Source: Aneurinibacillus soli
GTDB taxonomy: Bacteria > Bacillota > Bacilli > Aneurinibacillales > Aneurinibacillaceae
Reading direction: 5' to 3'
Length of the DNA: 64,000 bases
Assembly: GCF_002355375.1 (NCBI RefSeq)
Contig: NZ_AP017312.1
Location: 3,472,501-3,536,500, forward strand
Part shown: in pieces, positions 9,003-17,794 of the stretch
Layout: each line of letters starts with the position of its first letter
How positions within the stretch are numbered: the stretch's first letter is position 1
Notes under the pieces: model-generated
The model's input: only the letters and a program-made list of their open reading frames with translations
Databases searched by the model: none
What the model was told of the DNA's origin: nothing
Position numbers and translations under genes: made by a program

Positions 9003-10512
9003 ATGTTTGCTCCTTTGCACCCGTACGCGGTTTTTTGCCGAACTGTGGAATATGATGATCGCCTGTCGCTACGTGAACAACCTGTGTTTCGGTATAGAAT
9101 TCGAAGCTGTAATGTCCTCCTTCTCGCCCGATCCCGCTTGATTTGGATCCTCCGAACGGAATACGAAGATCGCGCACATTTTGTGAATTCAGCCATACCA
9201 TGCCGCTTTCTATTCCTTGAGCCATCCGGTGGCCTCGCTTAATATCGTTCGTCCAGATATACGCCGCCAGCCCGTATTTACTATCATTTGCCATACGAAG
9301 CACGTCTTCTTCAGTCGTAAATTTCATAACGGCCATTACAGGTCCGAAGATCTCTTCCCTGGCTACGCGCATGTCATTTGTGCAGCCTAACAGAAGTGTC
9401 GGTGCTACATAGTTCCCCTCTTTATATGTTTCTGGGATGTATCCGCTTACAACTTCTGCCCCTTCTGTCTGGGCAATGGCGATATAGTTCATGACATTCT
9501 CCCAGTGTTTGCGATGAATGAGCGGTCCTACTTCTGTCTCTTTCTCCATTGGATCACCGACTACGATGTTTGCTATCCGCTCTTTAAGCGCATCAACGAA
9601 CGTGTCATGAATCGATTCGTGAAGAAACAAGCGGGAGTTTGCGGTACACCGTTCACCATTAAAAGAGAATATCCCCCAAACGACCGCATCCAGCGCACTT
9701 TCGATATCCGCATCTTCAAATACAATAGCTGGAGACTTACCACCAAGTTCCATCGAGCAGCGTTTTAATGTATCAGCACTGTTTTTAATAATTTCTGAAC
9801 CGGTTGTGGTCTCACCAGTAAATGAGATCAGTTGAACATCCGGGTGCGCCACAAGTGATGCACCTGCTGTCTCACCGAACCCATGCACGATATTAAATAC
9901 ACCTGACGGAAGCCCGGCTTCATCTATAATGTGCGCTAGCTTATTCGCCGTAAGCGGTGACCATTCCGCCGGTTTGAGCACGCACGTATTACCGGTTGCA
10001 AGCGCGGGTGCGACTTTCCATGTCTCCAACATGAACGGTGCATTCCATGGCGTGATGAGACCTGCCACGCCCACCGGTTTATGAATGGTGTAGTTAATGA
10101 ACGATTGGTCTACTTGATACGCCTCTCCAATCATGCGGCTTTTGACCATCTCCGCATAAAAGCGGAAGTTCTCCGCCGCACGAGCCGCCTGCTTCTTGGT
10201 CTGACTGACTGGAAGCCCTGTATCAAGCGATTCCAAATACGACAGTTCTTCTGCATTCGCTTCGATTAATTCAGCAATTCTGATGATATAACCGAGACGT
10301 TTTTCCACACTCATCGTACGCCACGGCCCTTCATCAAACGCCCGCCGTGCTGCCTGAACAGCCCGATCAATATCTTCCCGGAACCCTTCTGCTACCTCGT
10401 TGATTGGCTGATTATTAAACGGGCTGATATTCGTGAAGCTCTTGCCTGCTAGCCCCTCGACAAATTGGCCGTCTATATAATGAAGAACACGCTCAATGTT
10501 GTATGTGCTCAT
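8989..10512 (-). CDS. hpaE: Aldehyde dehydrogenase, probable 5-carboxymethyl-2-hydroxymuconate semialdehyde dehydrogenase
   Basis: A 507-residue NAD-dependent aldehyde dehydrogenase. Key residues are Asn157 (TPWNAPF), Lys180 (VLKPAEW), the FTGETTTG nucleotide loop (231-238), the general base Glu255 (MELGGKSP) and the nucleophile Cys289 (NGERCTANS). The extended C-terminus is that of the HpaE/HpcC group. It would oxidise the ring-opened semialdehyde to 5-carboxymethyl-2-hydroxymuconate. It lies 4 bp after the aldolase-like gene and overlaps hpaD by 14 nt. Substrate assignment rests on the hpaD neighbour. Confidence 0.85.
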   Translation of the reverse strand: MSTYNIERVLHYIDGQFVEGLAGKSFTNISPFNNQPINEVAEGFREDIDRAVQAARRAFDEGPWRTMSVEKRLGYIIRIAELIEANAEELSYLESLDTGLPVSQTKKQAARAAENFRFYAEMVKSRMIGEAYQVDQSFINYTIHKPVGVAGLITPWNAPFMLETWKVAPALATGNTCVLKPAEWSPLTANKLAHIIDEAGLPSGVFNIVHGFGETAGASLVAHPDVQLISFTGETTTGSEIIKNSADTLKRCSMELGGKSPAIVFEDADIESALDAVVWGIFSFNGERCTANSRLFLHESIHDTFVDALKERIANIVVGDPMEKETEVGPLIHRKHWENVMNYIAIAQTEGAEVVSGYIPETYKEGNYVAPTLLLGCTNDMRVAREEIFGPVMAVMKFTTEEDVLRMANDSKYGLAAYIWTNDIKRGHRMAQGIESGMVWLNSQNVRDLRIPFGGSKSSGIGREGGHYSFEFYTETQVVHVATGDHHIPQFGKKPRTGAKEQTYGPV

Positions 10513-10516
10513 AGGC

Positions 10517-11437
10517 TTATTCCGCTCCTACTTTCTCGTTCAGCATCCCATACCCTACTAGCGTCTGGCGAATCTCCTCCTGTAGAGCATTAGATGGCGG
10601 TCCCATCGGCAGGCGCAAAGCCGGATTAATCTTGCCCATCATGCCCATCGCTGCTTTTAACGGTCCTGGATTCGTGTCTTTAAACAATACATCATTGAGC
10701 GGCATAAGCTTGTAGTGCAGGTCAATCGCCGCTTCTACATCTCCCGCAGCCCACAAATTATAGATATCTGCCACTTCCTTCGGAGCAACATTAGCCGTAG
10801 CGCTTACATGTCCCGCTCCTCCAATGGCGAGCATCGGATAGCAAAGAAGTTCAATCCCTGAATACAGCAGGAAATCACGGCCACAGTTAAGCAGTACCCG
10901 ATTGATATGCTCAAAGTCTTTATTCGATTCTTTCACACCAATGATGTTTTTGCAGTCTTCTGACAGGCGCGCAAGCGTTTTCACTTCTAGGTTTGTAGCG
11001 GTACGTCCCGGAATATTGTAGATAATAACCGGAATATCAACCGAGTTCGCGATAATTTTGAAATGGTTATACAGCGCCTGCTGGTTCGGCTTGTTGTAAT
11101 ACGGCACGATAACCATGGCAGCATCCGCTCCCATCTCCTGTGCACGCTTCGTCAAATGCAGCGCTTCGGCATGATTGGTCGAGCCTGTTCCCGGAACAAC
11201 AGGTACACGTCCTGCAGCCGTCTTGATCGCCGTCTCCATAACCTGCTCCCGCTCCTCGATGGTAAGCGAACTCGGTTCACCAGTTGTTCCTGTTACAGAA
11301 ATTCCATGGCTGCCGCTTTCAATGTGCCATTCGATCAGGCTTTTGATTGCATCGTAGTCCACATTCATTTTTTCATCAAATGGTGTCACGATCGGTGCAA
11401 TAGATCCTCGAAGTTTTTGTTTTGCTTCTTGGTACAT
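10517..11437 (-). CDS. DapA-family aldolase/lyase of the aromatic-acid operon
   Basis: A 306-residue (beta/alpha)8 enzyme of the dihydrodipicolinate synthase/N-acetylneuraminate lyase family. The carboxylate-binding loop GTTGEPSSL (50-58), catalytic Tyr140 (IIYNIPGRT) and Schiff-base Lys169 (GVKESN) are present. It is the first structural gene behind a GntR operator and precedes hpaE and hpaD. In the homoprotocatechuate route the last step is a retro-aldol cleavage of 4-hydroxy-2-oxoheptane-1,7-dioate, done by the unrelated HpaI in enterobacteria. This DapA-type protein may replace HpaI; a true lysine-pathway DapA is less likely because of the setting. ATG at 11437 follows GGAGG. Confidence 0.75.
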   Translation of the reverse strand: MYQEAKQKLRGSIAPIVTPFDEKMNVDYDAIKSLIEWHIESGSHGISVTGTTGEPSSLTIEEREQVMETAIKTAAGRVPVVPGTGSTNHAEALHLTKRAQEMGADAAMVIVPYYNKPNQQALYNHFKIIANSVDIPVIIYNIPGRTATNLEVKTLARLSEDCKNIIGVKESNKDFEHINRVLLNCGRDFLLYSGIELLCYPMLAIGGAGHVSATANVAPKEVADIYNLWAAGDVEAAIDLHYKLMPLNDVLFKDTNPGPLKAAMGMMGKINPALRLPMGPPSNALQEEIRQTLVGYGMLNEKVGAE

Positions 11438-11453
11438 GTATAGAACCTCCTAT

Positions 11454-11467
11454 AATCATATATTATT
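11454..11467 (-). promoter_or_regulatory. Predicted GntR operator before the catabolic genes
   Basis: AATCATATATTATT matches the palindrome AATCATATATGATT found twice before the regulator gene in 13 of 14 positions. It lies 16 bp upstream of the DapA-like start, in an AT-rich region, where a bound repressor would block promoter clearance or translation start. Confidence 0.65.
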
Positions 11468-11515
11468 ATAAAATATTATATTTTCAGATATTTAATCTGA
11501 AAAAAATTTATTTTT

Positions 11516-12202
11516 TTATGGCATGCTTATATCTGTTGTCTTTTTCTCTGACGTTTCCTGTCGGTTCTGAAAAGCGCGAACCGTATTCATCTTATGCTTT
11601 CGAACTACTTCTTCAATCTTGGAAGGACTCGCTTTCTCTCGCAGCAGTTGAATAATATGCCGATGCTCCTCGATAGAGCGGCGCATACGCTGAGGGACAA
11701 ATGTAAAAGCAGAGCGACGCAATGTGTCCATCCGGTTAGCCACTCGTTGAATCTCATCTCGCACATAATCATTCTGGCATTTGTCACAAATAACCCGATG
11801 GAATTCCTGGTTCAAATTCCCGAACACTTCAAATTCAAAGTCGTTCAGTGCCTCATTCATCTGTTCATTCAACGTTTCGAGTCTGGTCAAATCCGCTTCT
11901 ATAAGATACTGCGCGCTAAGAGATGTTGCATATCCCTCCAGAACTGCCCAGACAGATAGCGTTTCAATGTATTCTTTCTCATTGATTGTGCTGACGATCG
12001 CTCCACTATACGGCTTATACTGGATAAGTCCATCAGACTCTAACTGTCGAATCGCCTCCCTCACTGGTATAATGCTTAATCCGAGGTCTTTCGCGATCTG
12101 GTCAATCACAAGCCGATGACCAGGACCGTATGTTCCTTCGAGAATTCCAGAACGAATCGAGTTGTACGCATACTGTGTTTTGCTCATCGTATTCTTTTTC
12201 AT
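11516..12202 (-). CDS. GntR-family regulator with FCD effector domain
   Basis: A 228-residue regulator. Residues about 8-72 form the winged helix-turn-helix (IRSGILEGTYGPG ... VREAIRQLESDGLI). The rest is an all-helical FCD domain with probable metal ligands His135 (NQEFHRVI), His180 (EEHRHII) and His203 (VRKHKMN). It lies just upstream of the catabolic operon in the same direction, with palindromic sites both in its own leader and before the first catabolic gene. The likely role is a repressor of itself and of the hpa-liv operon, released by a pathway acid. The ATG at 12202 gives an N-terminus MKKNTMSKTQ; the ATG five codons later is an alternative start. Confidence 0.88.
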   Translation of the reverse strand: MKKNTMSKTQYAYNSIRSGILEGTYGPGHRLVIDQIAKDLGLSIIPVREAIRQLESDGLIQYKPYSGAIVSTINEKEYIETLSVWAVLEGYATSLSAQYLIEADLTRLETLNEQMNEALNDFEFEVFGNLNQEFHRVICDKCQNDYVRDEIQRVANRMDTLRRSAFTFVPQRMRRSIEEHRHIIQLLREKASPSKIEEVVRKHKMNTVRAFQNRQETSEKKTTDISMP

Positions 12203-12219
12203 GCCTTAATCATATACAA

Positions 12220-12233
12220 AATCATATATGATT
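12220..12233. promoter_or_regulatory. GntR operator palindrome 1
   Basis: AATCATATATGATT is a perfect 14-bp palindrome 18 bp upstream of the gntR start. A further half-like copy (TAATCATATA) lies at 12208-12217. It is probably an autoregulatory site. Confidence 0.75.
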
Positions 12234-12251
12234 TCAATCTATTTTTCACAA

Positions 12252-12265
12252 AATCATATATGATT
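12252..12265. promoter_or_regulatory. GntR operator palindrome 2
   Basis: This is an identical copy of AATCATATATGATT whose centre is 32 bp, about three helical turns, from that of palindrome 1. Two dimers could therefore bind on the same face of the DNA. Confidence 0.75.
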
Positions 12266-12303
12266 CGTCCATTCACACGTTTGGCACACTTTCGCTTTTA
12301 CAG

Positions 12304-12339
12304 CGGTCGGAATAAGGGAACTCCCCTATTCCGACTGCG
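12304..12339. repeat. Long inverted repeat between gntR and the small membrane peptide
   Basis: Two arms of about 16 bp with few mismatches (core GTCGGAATA ... TATTCCGAC) flank a short AAC/T loop. There is no T run on either side, so it is not a standard terminator. It lies upstream of the small gene at 12412 and might be part of its leader. Confidence 0.45.
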
Positions 12340-12411
12340 GCAGAAATATAGTAATTTTGAAAGCATAAGACAAAGGAAAAAGTCAAAACAATAAAGGAGA
12401 ACTCATACGAC

Positions 12412-12501
12412 ATGAACATGTTTGTAGTTATGTTTATCATTTTTAAACTTGGTCTGATCGCAGGCATTGTATATTTCTATCGTTTAATTAAAAACGCGTA
12501 A
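12412..12501 (+). CDS. 29-residue single-span membrane peptide
   Basis: ATG at 12412 opens a 29-codon frame whose product is almost wholly hydrophobic (residues 3-23, rich in Val, Phe, Ile, Leu) and ends in a basic tail (RLIKNA). AAAGGAG lies at 12393-12399, 12 nt upstream. Stop is followed at once by a hairpin terminator. The arrangement ribosome site, membrane span, positive C-terminus and private terminator argues for a real small protein. The family is not recognised. Confidence 0.55.
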   Translation: MNMFVVMFIIFKLGLIAGIVYFYRLIKNA

Positions 12502-12531
12502 AAAGCAGGTCTCTATGCTTTATACGCGTTT
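12492..12531 (+). terminator. Hairpin after the small membrane peptide
   Basis: A nine-bp perfect stem (AAACGCGTA/TACGCGTTT) with partly paired inner arms overlaps the stop of the small gene and is followed by a pyrimidine-rich tract. Confidence 0.6.
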
Positions 12532-12545
12532 CTTCCCTTATAACT

Positions 12546-12589
12546 AACCCCGGAACTCTATGTTTACGTAAGAGAGTCCGGGGTTTTTT
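12546..12589 (+). terminator. Rho-independent terminator between convergent genes
   Basis: A strong stem (AACCCCGGA...CT with AG...TCCGGGGTT) is followed by TTTTTTCATTTTTTC on the plus strand. It also closes the moaC message in the other direction, though the minus side lacks a T run. Confidence 0.8.
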
Positions 12590-13092
12590 CATTTTTTCGC
12601 TTCAATTAACACTTCAATATCGTTCACAAAGGTACCACTTTTTCCACCTTCCTTGGCTACAAGGTATGTCGGACCGATGATCATTTCCTTATCCATCGCT
12701 TTGCACATGTCATACACCGTAAGTGCTGTAACGGAAGCAGCAGTCAGAGCTTCCATCTCGACTCCAGTCATTCCTTTTGTTTTCGCCGTTGCTTCGATTT
12801 GCAGTGTGTCCACTCCGTTATCGGTGAACTGAATATCGACTCCAGTCAGCGGAAGCGGATGGCACATCGGAATGAGATCGGCTGTTTTTTTTGCTGCCAT
12901 AATACCGGCTACCTGCGCTACTGCAAGCACATCCCCCTTGCTTATCTGCCCTTCCTTAATACGTGTAAGCGTCTCCGGCTTCATAATCACACGGCTGTGC
13001 ACAACAGCAGTCCGGTGTGTGACCTGTTTTTCCGTAATATCTACCATGCGAGCGCGGTTTTGTTCATTAAAATGTGTTAACTCCTCACTCAT
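12589..13092 (-). CDS. moaC: Cyclic pyranopterin monophosphate synthase MoaC
   Basis: A 167-residue MoaC. The conserved blocks [39 protein letters not shown] and [24 protein letters not shown] are all present, including the catalytic Lys and Asp region. It turns the MoaA product into cyclic pyranopterin monophosphate, the first stable molybdopterin precursor. The first of two adjacent ATGs (13095) overlaps the moaA stop as TAATG but lies only 3 nt from the AGGGGG site; the second (13092) has 6 nt and is preferred. Confidence 0.93.
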   Translation of the reverse strand: MSEELTHFNEQNRARMVDITEKQVTHRTAVVHSRVIMKPETLTRIKEGQISKGDVLAVAQVAGIMAAKKTADLIPMCHPLPLTGVDIQFTDNGVDTLQIEATAKTKGMTGVEMEALTAASVTALTVYDMCKAMDKEMIIGPTYLVAKEGGKSGTFVNDIEVLIEAKK

Positions 13093-13094
13093 CA

Positions 13095-14096
13095 TTAGCC
13101 CCCTATTTGCGACATGCGCCGTACTGTCGGCTTGTGCGACTGCGTCTCCTGATTTAATGCCAGTGCCATCTCATGGTTTTCCGGCTTCGTATTAATGGAG
13201 CGAACGAATACGTCCTGAATCGCTTTCTCATCTCCGACAAGAGGGCGCACATTCCATTCGTCATCCCAGTATAAACATGATTTAATGTGACCATCTGCTG
13301 TCATACGCAGACGGTTGCAGTTCCCACAAAAGTGGTCGCTTACGGGATGAATCAACCCAAATGTGCCTGCCGCTCCCGGGATGCGGTAATTTTCTGCCGG
13401 ACCGTTGCCGTATACATTCTCGACTTGCTCATACGTGAGTCCCATCTCTGCTACGCAGTCAAACACCGTCTGAAGCGACAAATAGCTCGTACGCCAGCTA
13501 TCGTCATTATGTCCAATCGGCATGTATTCAATAAAGCGCACCTGTAGTGGCTTATCCATAGAAAGACGAATAAAGTCTGCGATCTCATCATCATTCTGCC
13601 CCTGCATGAGTACCACATTCAGCTTCACGGGACCAAGACCGACGCGCAGTGCCTCGTCAATTCCTGCTAGCACACGCGCAAGCTCCCCACCTCGCGTAAT
13701 CATGGCAAAACGGTCTGTACGCAACGAATCAAGACTGATATTAACCCGCGTCAATCCAGCTTGCTTAAGCGCTTCTGCTTTCTGTGCGAGAAAAATTGCA
13801 TTCGTTGTTAATGCGATATCATTAATGCCCGGGATTGCGGACAACATTCCAATCAACTTTTCAATTTCTTTGCGCACAAGTGGTTCCCCGCCTGTAATGC
13901 GTAACTTACGGACACCCATTTTGGCTACAGCTTCCACCACCGCAGCTATTTCTTCATAGCTCATAATCTTTTCATGTGGTTCAAACTGCATGCCTTCAGC
14001 GGGCATACAGTACACACAACGCAAGTTACAGCGATCTGTGACCGAAATCCGCAAGTAATCATGGACGCGATCGAATCGATCAACGAGGGTATTCAC
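13095..14096 (-). CDS. moaA: GTP 3',8-cyclase MoaA (radical SAM)
   Basis: A 333-residue radical SAM enzyme with the first cluster at Cys23, Cys27 and Cys30 (CNLRCVYC) and the second cluster at Cys257, Cys260 and Cys274. The GTP-binding region and the C-terminal Gly-Gly dipeptide needed for catalysis are present. It makes 3',8-cyclo-GTP for molybdenum cofactor synthesis and hands it to MoaC, whose gene follows directly. The start is GTG at 14096 with AAGGAG upstream. It is transcribed divergently from the MoeB/ThiF gene. Confidence 0.95.
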   Translation of the reverse strand: MNTLVDRFDRVHDYLRISVTDRCNLRCVYCMPAEGMQFEPHEKIMSYEEIAAVVEAVAKMGVRKLRITGGEPLVRKEIEKLIGMLSAIPGINDIALTTNAIFLAQKAEALKQAGLTRVNISLDSLRTDRFAMITRGGELARVLAGIDEALRVGLGPVKLNVVLMQGQNDDEIADFIRLSMDKPLQVRFIEYMPIGHNDDSWRTSYLSLQTVFDCVAEMGLTYEQVENVYGNGPAENYRIPGAAGTFGLIHPVSDHFCGNCNRLRMTADGHIKSCLYWDDEWNVRPLVGDEKAIQDVFVRSINTKPENHEMALALNQETQSHKPTVRRMSQIGG

Positions 14097-14250
14097 AAGG
14101 CATCCAGCTCCTTACTCCATTCTTTATACAACAACCAATACTATACCATTTCTCCTATCAGAAAAGAAGAGTTCTCAATGCTTGCCGCAAGCGTAAGCCT
14201 ACGCTACACTAAAAACATTCACTGGATAGAAAAGCTAAGGAGATACAAAA

Positions 14251-15270
14251 ATGGACACACGCTACTCACGACAACTATTATTCGCTCCAATCGGACGCAT
14301 CGGACAGGAGCGCCTTAGTAAAAGTCGGGTCGCGGTCGTCGGCATGGGGGCGCTCGGCACGGTGCTTGCCAATCATATGGTACGAGCAGGCGTCGGCTTC
14401 GTTCGTCTCATTGACCGTGACTTCGTGGAGCCGAGCAATCTACAGCGCCAGATGCTGTACGACGAGAACGATGCGCGGAATCACCTGCCGAAAGTAATGG
14501 CTGCCTATGAAAAACTTCACCAGATTAATAGTGAGGTCACTATTGAACCGATGATCGCTGATGTCACCGCAGTCAACGCCGAAGAACTGCTGCAAGACTG
14601 TGATCTTATTCTAGATGGAACGGATAATTTTCAAATTCGCTTCTTGCTTAACGATGTCGCCGTCAAGCACCGCATCCCGTGGGTGTACGGGGGGGCGGTC
14701 AGCTCTAAAGGCATGTTCGCTGCCATTCGTCCGCATGAGACACCATGCTTGCGCTGTCTATTCCCGAATCCGCCAGAAGGTGGAGAAACGTGTGACACGG
14801 CAGGCGTCATCGGTCCGATCATTCATATCGTCGCATCGTATCAAGCAGTGGAAGGACTAAAGCTTTTGCTTGGGGATGAGAAAAACTACAATCCGAATCT
14901 CGAACATATGGAAGTGTGGCGTAATCTTCATACGCAGATGAATATCGGGGGTTCCCGCAATTCGGACTGCCCGGCATGCGGACATGAACAGTTTGATTTC
15001 TTAACGCTAACAGGAGACGAAGATACAGTTACCTCAATGTGCGGGCGTAATAGTGTCCAGATCAGTCCCGTAAAAGAGCGCTCGCTTGATCTGGAACGAT
15101 TAGAAGTGCAGTTCCGTCCACTCGGAGAAGTTGAACGTAATCGCTTCCTGCTGCGGTTTCATGTTGGGGAGCATACGCTTGTCATCTTCCCAAACGGGCG
15201 AGTGGTGATTCAAGGAACGGACGATATTTCGATGGCGCGGACGTTGTATGCACGGTATATCGGGATATAA
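14251..15270 (+). CDS. MoeB/ThiF-family E1-like adenylyltransferase
   Basis: A 339-residue E1-like enzyme. GMGALG (31-36) binds ATP, the DGTDN motif is at 122-126, the zinc pairs are Cys166/Cys169 and Cys240/Cys243, and a reactive Cys181 (TCDTAGV) is present. A C-terminal region of about 85 residues after the second zinc pair is not a rhodanese domain but is common in Bacillus homologues. It activates the Gly-Gly end of a sulphur carrier: MoaD next to moaA, or ThiS. Because the thi operon at 53.9 kb has no thiF, this enzyme may serve both pathways. ATG has GGAG 8 nt upstream. Confidence 0.88.
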   Translation: MDTRYSRQLLFAPIGRIGQERLSKSRVAVVGMGALGTVLANHMVRAGVGFVRLIDRDFVEPSNLQRQMLYDENDARNHLPKVMAAYEKLHQINSEVTIEPMIADVTAVNAEELLQDCDLILDGTDNFQIRFLLNDVAVKHRIPWVYGGAVSSKGMFAAIRPHETPCLRCLFPNPPEGGETCDTAGVIGPIIHIVASYQAVEGLKLLLGDEKNYNPNLEHMEVWRNLHTQMNIGGSRNSDCPACGHEQFDFLTLTGDEDTVTSMCGRNSVQISPVKERSLDLERLEVQFRPLGEVERNRFLLRFHVGEHTLVIFPNGRVVIQGTDDISMARTLYARYIGI

Positions 15271-15287
15271 CATAGCATACGAGATCA

Positions 15288-15322
15288 AAGAAAGCTGTCC
15301 TGAATTTAGGGACAGCTTTCTT
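15288..15322 (+). terminator. Terminator of the MoeB/ThiF gene
   Basis: A 13-bp stem (AAGAAAGCTGTCC with GGACAGCTTTCTT) and an 8-nt loop lie 18 bp past the stop. The stem resembles the recurrent GCTGTC terminator family of this window. Confidence 0.75.
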
Positions 15323-15428
15323 ACTAATAAAAGTATCTAAAGTAAAAACAAGGATAAAAAATGGAACATTTTTCTTGATGATTGCGTCTTATATATATGC
15401 AAGCATATTTTATGTAGGAGGTTGCTCA

Positions 15429-17015
15429 ATGAAAAAACCGATGTTCATGTTATCAGCAATATTAGCTAGTAATTTACTTCTGATTCCTGCCGTACTAGCA
15501 GAAGTACGCGAACCATCTGCTTCTATGGAAACAGAGCACGTACTATCCATTCAGGAATTGCCCAAGCCCGTAAAGGATTCACTTGATAAGCTGTATGTAT
15601 ATAAGCCAGAGTTGAAAGGACTACCCATCAAGATTACCCAAACAAAAGACCCGGTTTCTTCGATAAATCAATATTCCTTAGATTTCAAGAACGACCCCAA
15701 CATGATACACGCTATTATTGGACAAGATGGAACCTTACATTATTTTCAGATAAGCAAACCCGGTGAAAAGTCAGAACGTCGCCCATCCGATGAAGAGGCA
15801 ACTAAAAAGGCAAAAGAATTCTTAACGGCTATACATGGTAGCAACAATAACTATATAGTCTCACATGTTACAAATGGAGGTTATACCACCACCGATCGAG
15901 ATGGAAAAGAGTCCGTAACAGCCTATGCAAGCGTTACGTTTATTCCACTTATAAACGGAATACCATATAAAAGTTCTTTTTTCCTTCAAATCGATGTCAA
16001 TCAAGCCGGGGAAGTCGTTAACTACTTTAACCATAATGATCCTATTAACCCAAAAGACTTTCCTATTGCAAAAAATGTCCTGTCTAAGGAAGATGCCGAA
16101 AAAGCTTTTTTACAGTCTCTCACTATGAACTTATATTACGAGGATGAAGAAACCGTCCGTGGAACAACCGATCCGAAAAACATTAGAACCATACTAAAGT
16201 ATCAGCATCAAATGAAACCTATTGATGCAGTGAGTGGTAAGCCTGTTGAGGAAAATGTATACACCCAACACACAATCAGTAAGCCTGTTACAGGTCAAGG
16301 TAAAGTTTTACGAGCATCGAATGCTAAAGAAGCTGCTGCACTACTAAAATCAGAACTTGGTATTCAAGTAGATGGACTTACCTACAGAGAAGATGGAGAT
16401 GGAATTAAACAGGCAAAGTTATATGAATGGACAACGAAAGATAATCTAGTCTATGCTGTCCAGACAACGGATAAAGGTGAAGTCATACGATTTGGAGCGT
16501 TGTCTGTACATAATCCTGACAAAATGAAAGGGGAAGAAAAGATACCTCGGGATAAAGCCGCTGCCCAAGCACTGGACAAGATTAAGAAGTACCTACCAAC
16601 TTATGCAAAAGAAGTTCAGGTCGATTATACAGAAGAGAATTATCCACATTGGGTAGATAAAAACAACATTCCCAAAAACAATATTCTATTAGTAAGCTTT
16701 CGGGAGTTGCATGATAATATTCCGATTATGACCCGTTCAATTGATGTATGGGTCAATCTTGGTACAGGTGCTGTTGAACAAGTTTCCTTACCACCTTTGA
16801 TAAACTCGGAGTTACCAGACGCGAGCAAACGAATTACTAAAGAAGAAGCTGTCAAATCATATCTGGATCATCATCCACTACAGCTCCAATATGTATGGCC
16901 TCATTATTTTGACCAGAAGGCAGAAAAACCAATTTTGGTTTACGCGCCACAAACTGAATCTTTTGTTGAATACGTAGATGCACTAACCGGCAAGATTGTT
17001 AGGCCATACGAATAA
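15429..17015 (+). CDS. YcdB/YcdC-domain secreted protein
   Basis: A 528-residue exported protein. The start is the ATG at 15429, which follows TAGGAGG by 8 nt; an upstream in-frame ATG lacks a site. Residues 1-26 form a signal peptide ending VLAE. The mature protein carries several PepSY/YcdB-like modules with recurring EAxxxAxxFL helices (for example DEEATKKAKEFL) and a strand with TGxxVxxxLPP. It is paralogous to the partial protein at the left edge. Function is unknown; family members are linked to the envelope or spore coat. A terminator follows. Confidence 0.8.
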   Translation: MKKPMFMLSAILASNLLLIPAVLAEVREPSASMETEHVLSIQELPKPVKDSLDKLYVYKPELKGLPIKITQTKDPVSSINQYSLDFKNDPNMIHAIIGQDGTLHYFQISKPGEKSERRPSDEEATKKAKEFLTAIHGSNNNYIVSHVTNGGYTTTDRDGKESVTAYASVTFIPLINGIPYKSSFFLQIDVNQAGEVVNYFNHNDPINPKDFPIAKNVLSKEDAEKAFLQSLTMNLYYEDEETVRGTTDPKNIRTILKYQHQMKPIDAVSGKPVEENVYTQHTISKPVTGQGKVLRASNAKEAAALLKSELGIQVDGLTYREDGDGIKQAKLYEWTTKDNLVYAVQTTDKGEVIRFGALSVHNPDKMKGEEKIPRDKAAAQALDKIKKYLPTYAKEVQVDYTEENYPHWVDKNNIPKNNILLVSFRELHDNIPIMTRSIDVWVNLGTGAVEQVSLPPLINSELPDASKRITKEEAVKSYLDHHPLQLQYVWPHYFDQKAEKPILVYAPQTESFVEYVDALTGKIVRPYE

Positions 17016-17037
17016 TAACAAGATTACTCCATATTCG

Positions 17038-17063
17038 ATACTCTCTTAATGGGAGTATTTTTT
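17038..17063 (+). terminator. Terminator of the YcdB-like gene
   Basis: A short stem ATACTC/GAGTAT with a 9-nt loop is followed by TTTTTT. Confidence 0.75.
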
Positions 17064-17095
17064 CATGTAAAATACAGAAAAAATAGGTGGCGGTT

Positions 17096-17740
17096 ATGAA
17101 AAAATACATTTTCTTATTTACCCTAGTATGTATGGTTTTTTTAACAGTCTGTAATCAACAAGAAAAAGAAGTTGTAAATACACAAGAACCAGAAAAATCA
17201 ATTACAGCTAGTGAAGCCAAACTACATCAAGCAGGGTTTACATACTCAGTAAATGAAGTAAAAAACAGACTTTCCAATCCATCATCACACTACAAAGGGA
17301 AGAATACGAATCCCGAGATCAAAGCAGGTGAATGGTCATTTACACCAATGAAAAATGATAAGGAAGGAAAAGTTATCTCCTCTGCTAATTCAGTAAATAC
17401 ATACCAAAGATTCATTATTACGCCTAATAAGAAAAATAAAGTGACTATCATATGTGCTACTACATACTTTTCAGGTGAATTAACAGATACAACATTAGAA
17501 GAAGCGATTAGAGCAGCAGAAATAACGGCTTCTGCTATGGGAATAGCAGGCGACGAAATAAAGAAAAAAATCCGTGAGTTACTTGTATCAGAGAATGAGT
17601 ACAATCTAATCGAATTCGGGGACCTCGGACTAATGAAGCGTGTAAGAAAAGATGATCAATTAGGTATAACCGAATTTTCATTCATTCTCGTTACAAAAGA
17701 AAAACTTTCAAAAACCCATCTTATGGATTACACTAAATAG
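17096..17740 (+). CDS. Putative lipoprotein of unknown function
   Basis: A 214-residue protein from the ATG at 17096 (MKKYIFLF), preceded by AGGTGG. The hydrophobic signal ends in LTVC, a plausible lipobox with Cys19. The mature part is Lys/Glu/Asn-rich with no motif I recognise. The gene begins an AT-rich stretch (17.0-19.1 kb) of orphan genes. Confidence 0.65.
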   Translation: MKKYIFLFTLVCMVFLTVCNQQEKEVVNTQEPEKSITASEAKLHQAGFTYSVNEVKNRLSNPSSHYKGKNTNPEIKAGEWSFTPMKNDKEGKVISSANSVNTYQRFIITPNKKNKVTIICATTYFSGELTDTTLEEAIRAAEITASAMGIAGDEIKKKIRELLVSENEYNLIEFGDLGLMKRVRKDDQLGITEFSFILVTKEKLSKTHLMDYTK

Positions 17741-17794
17741 CGAACGAACGTTTCTATAATGCTTACTAATCCATAAAAAGGTAGGATTTTTCAT

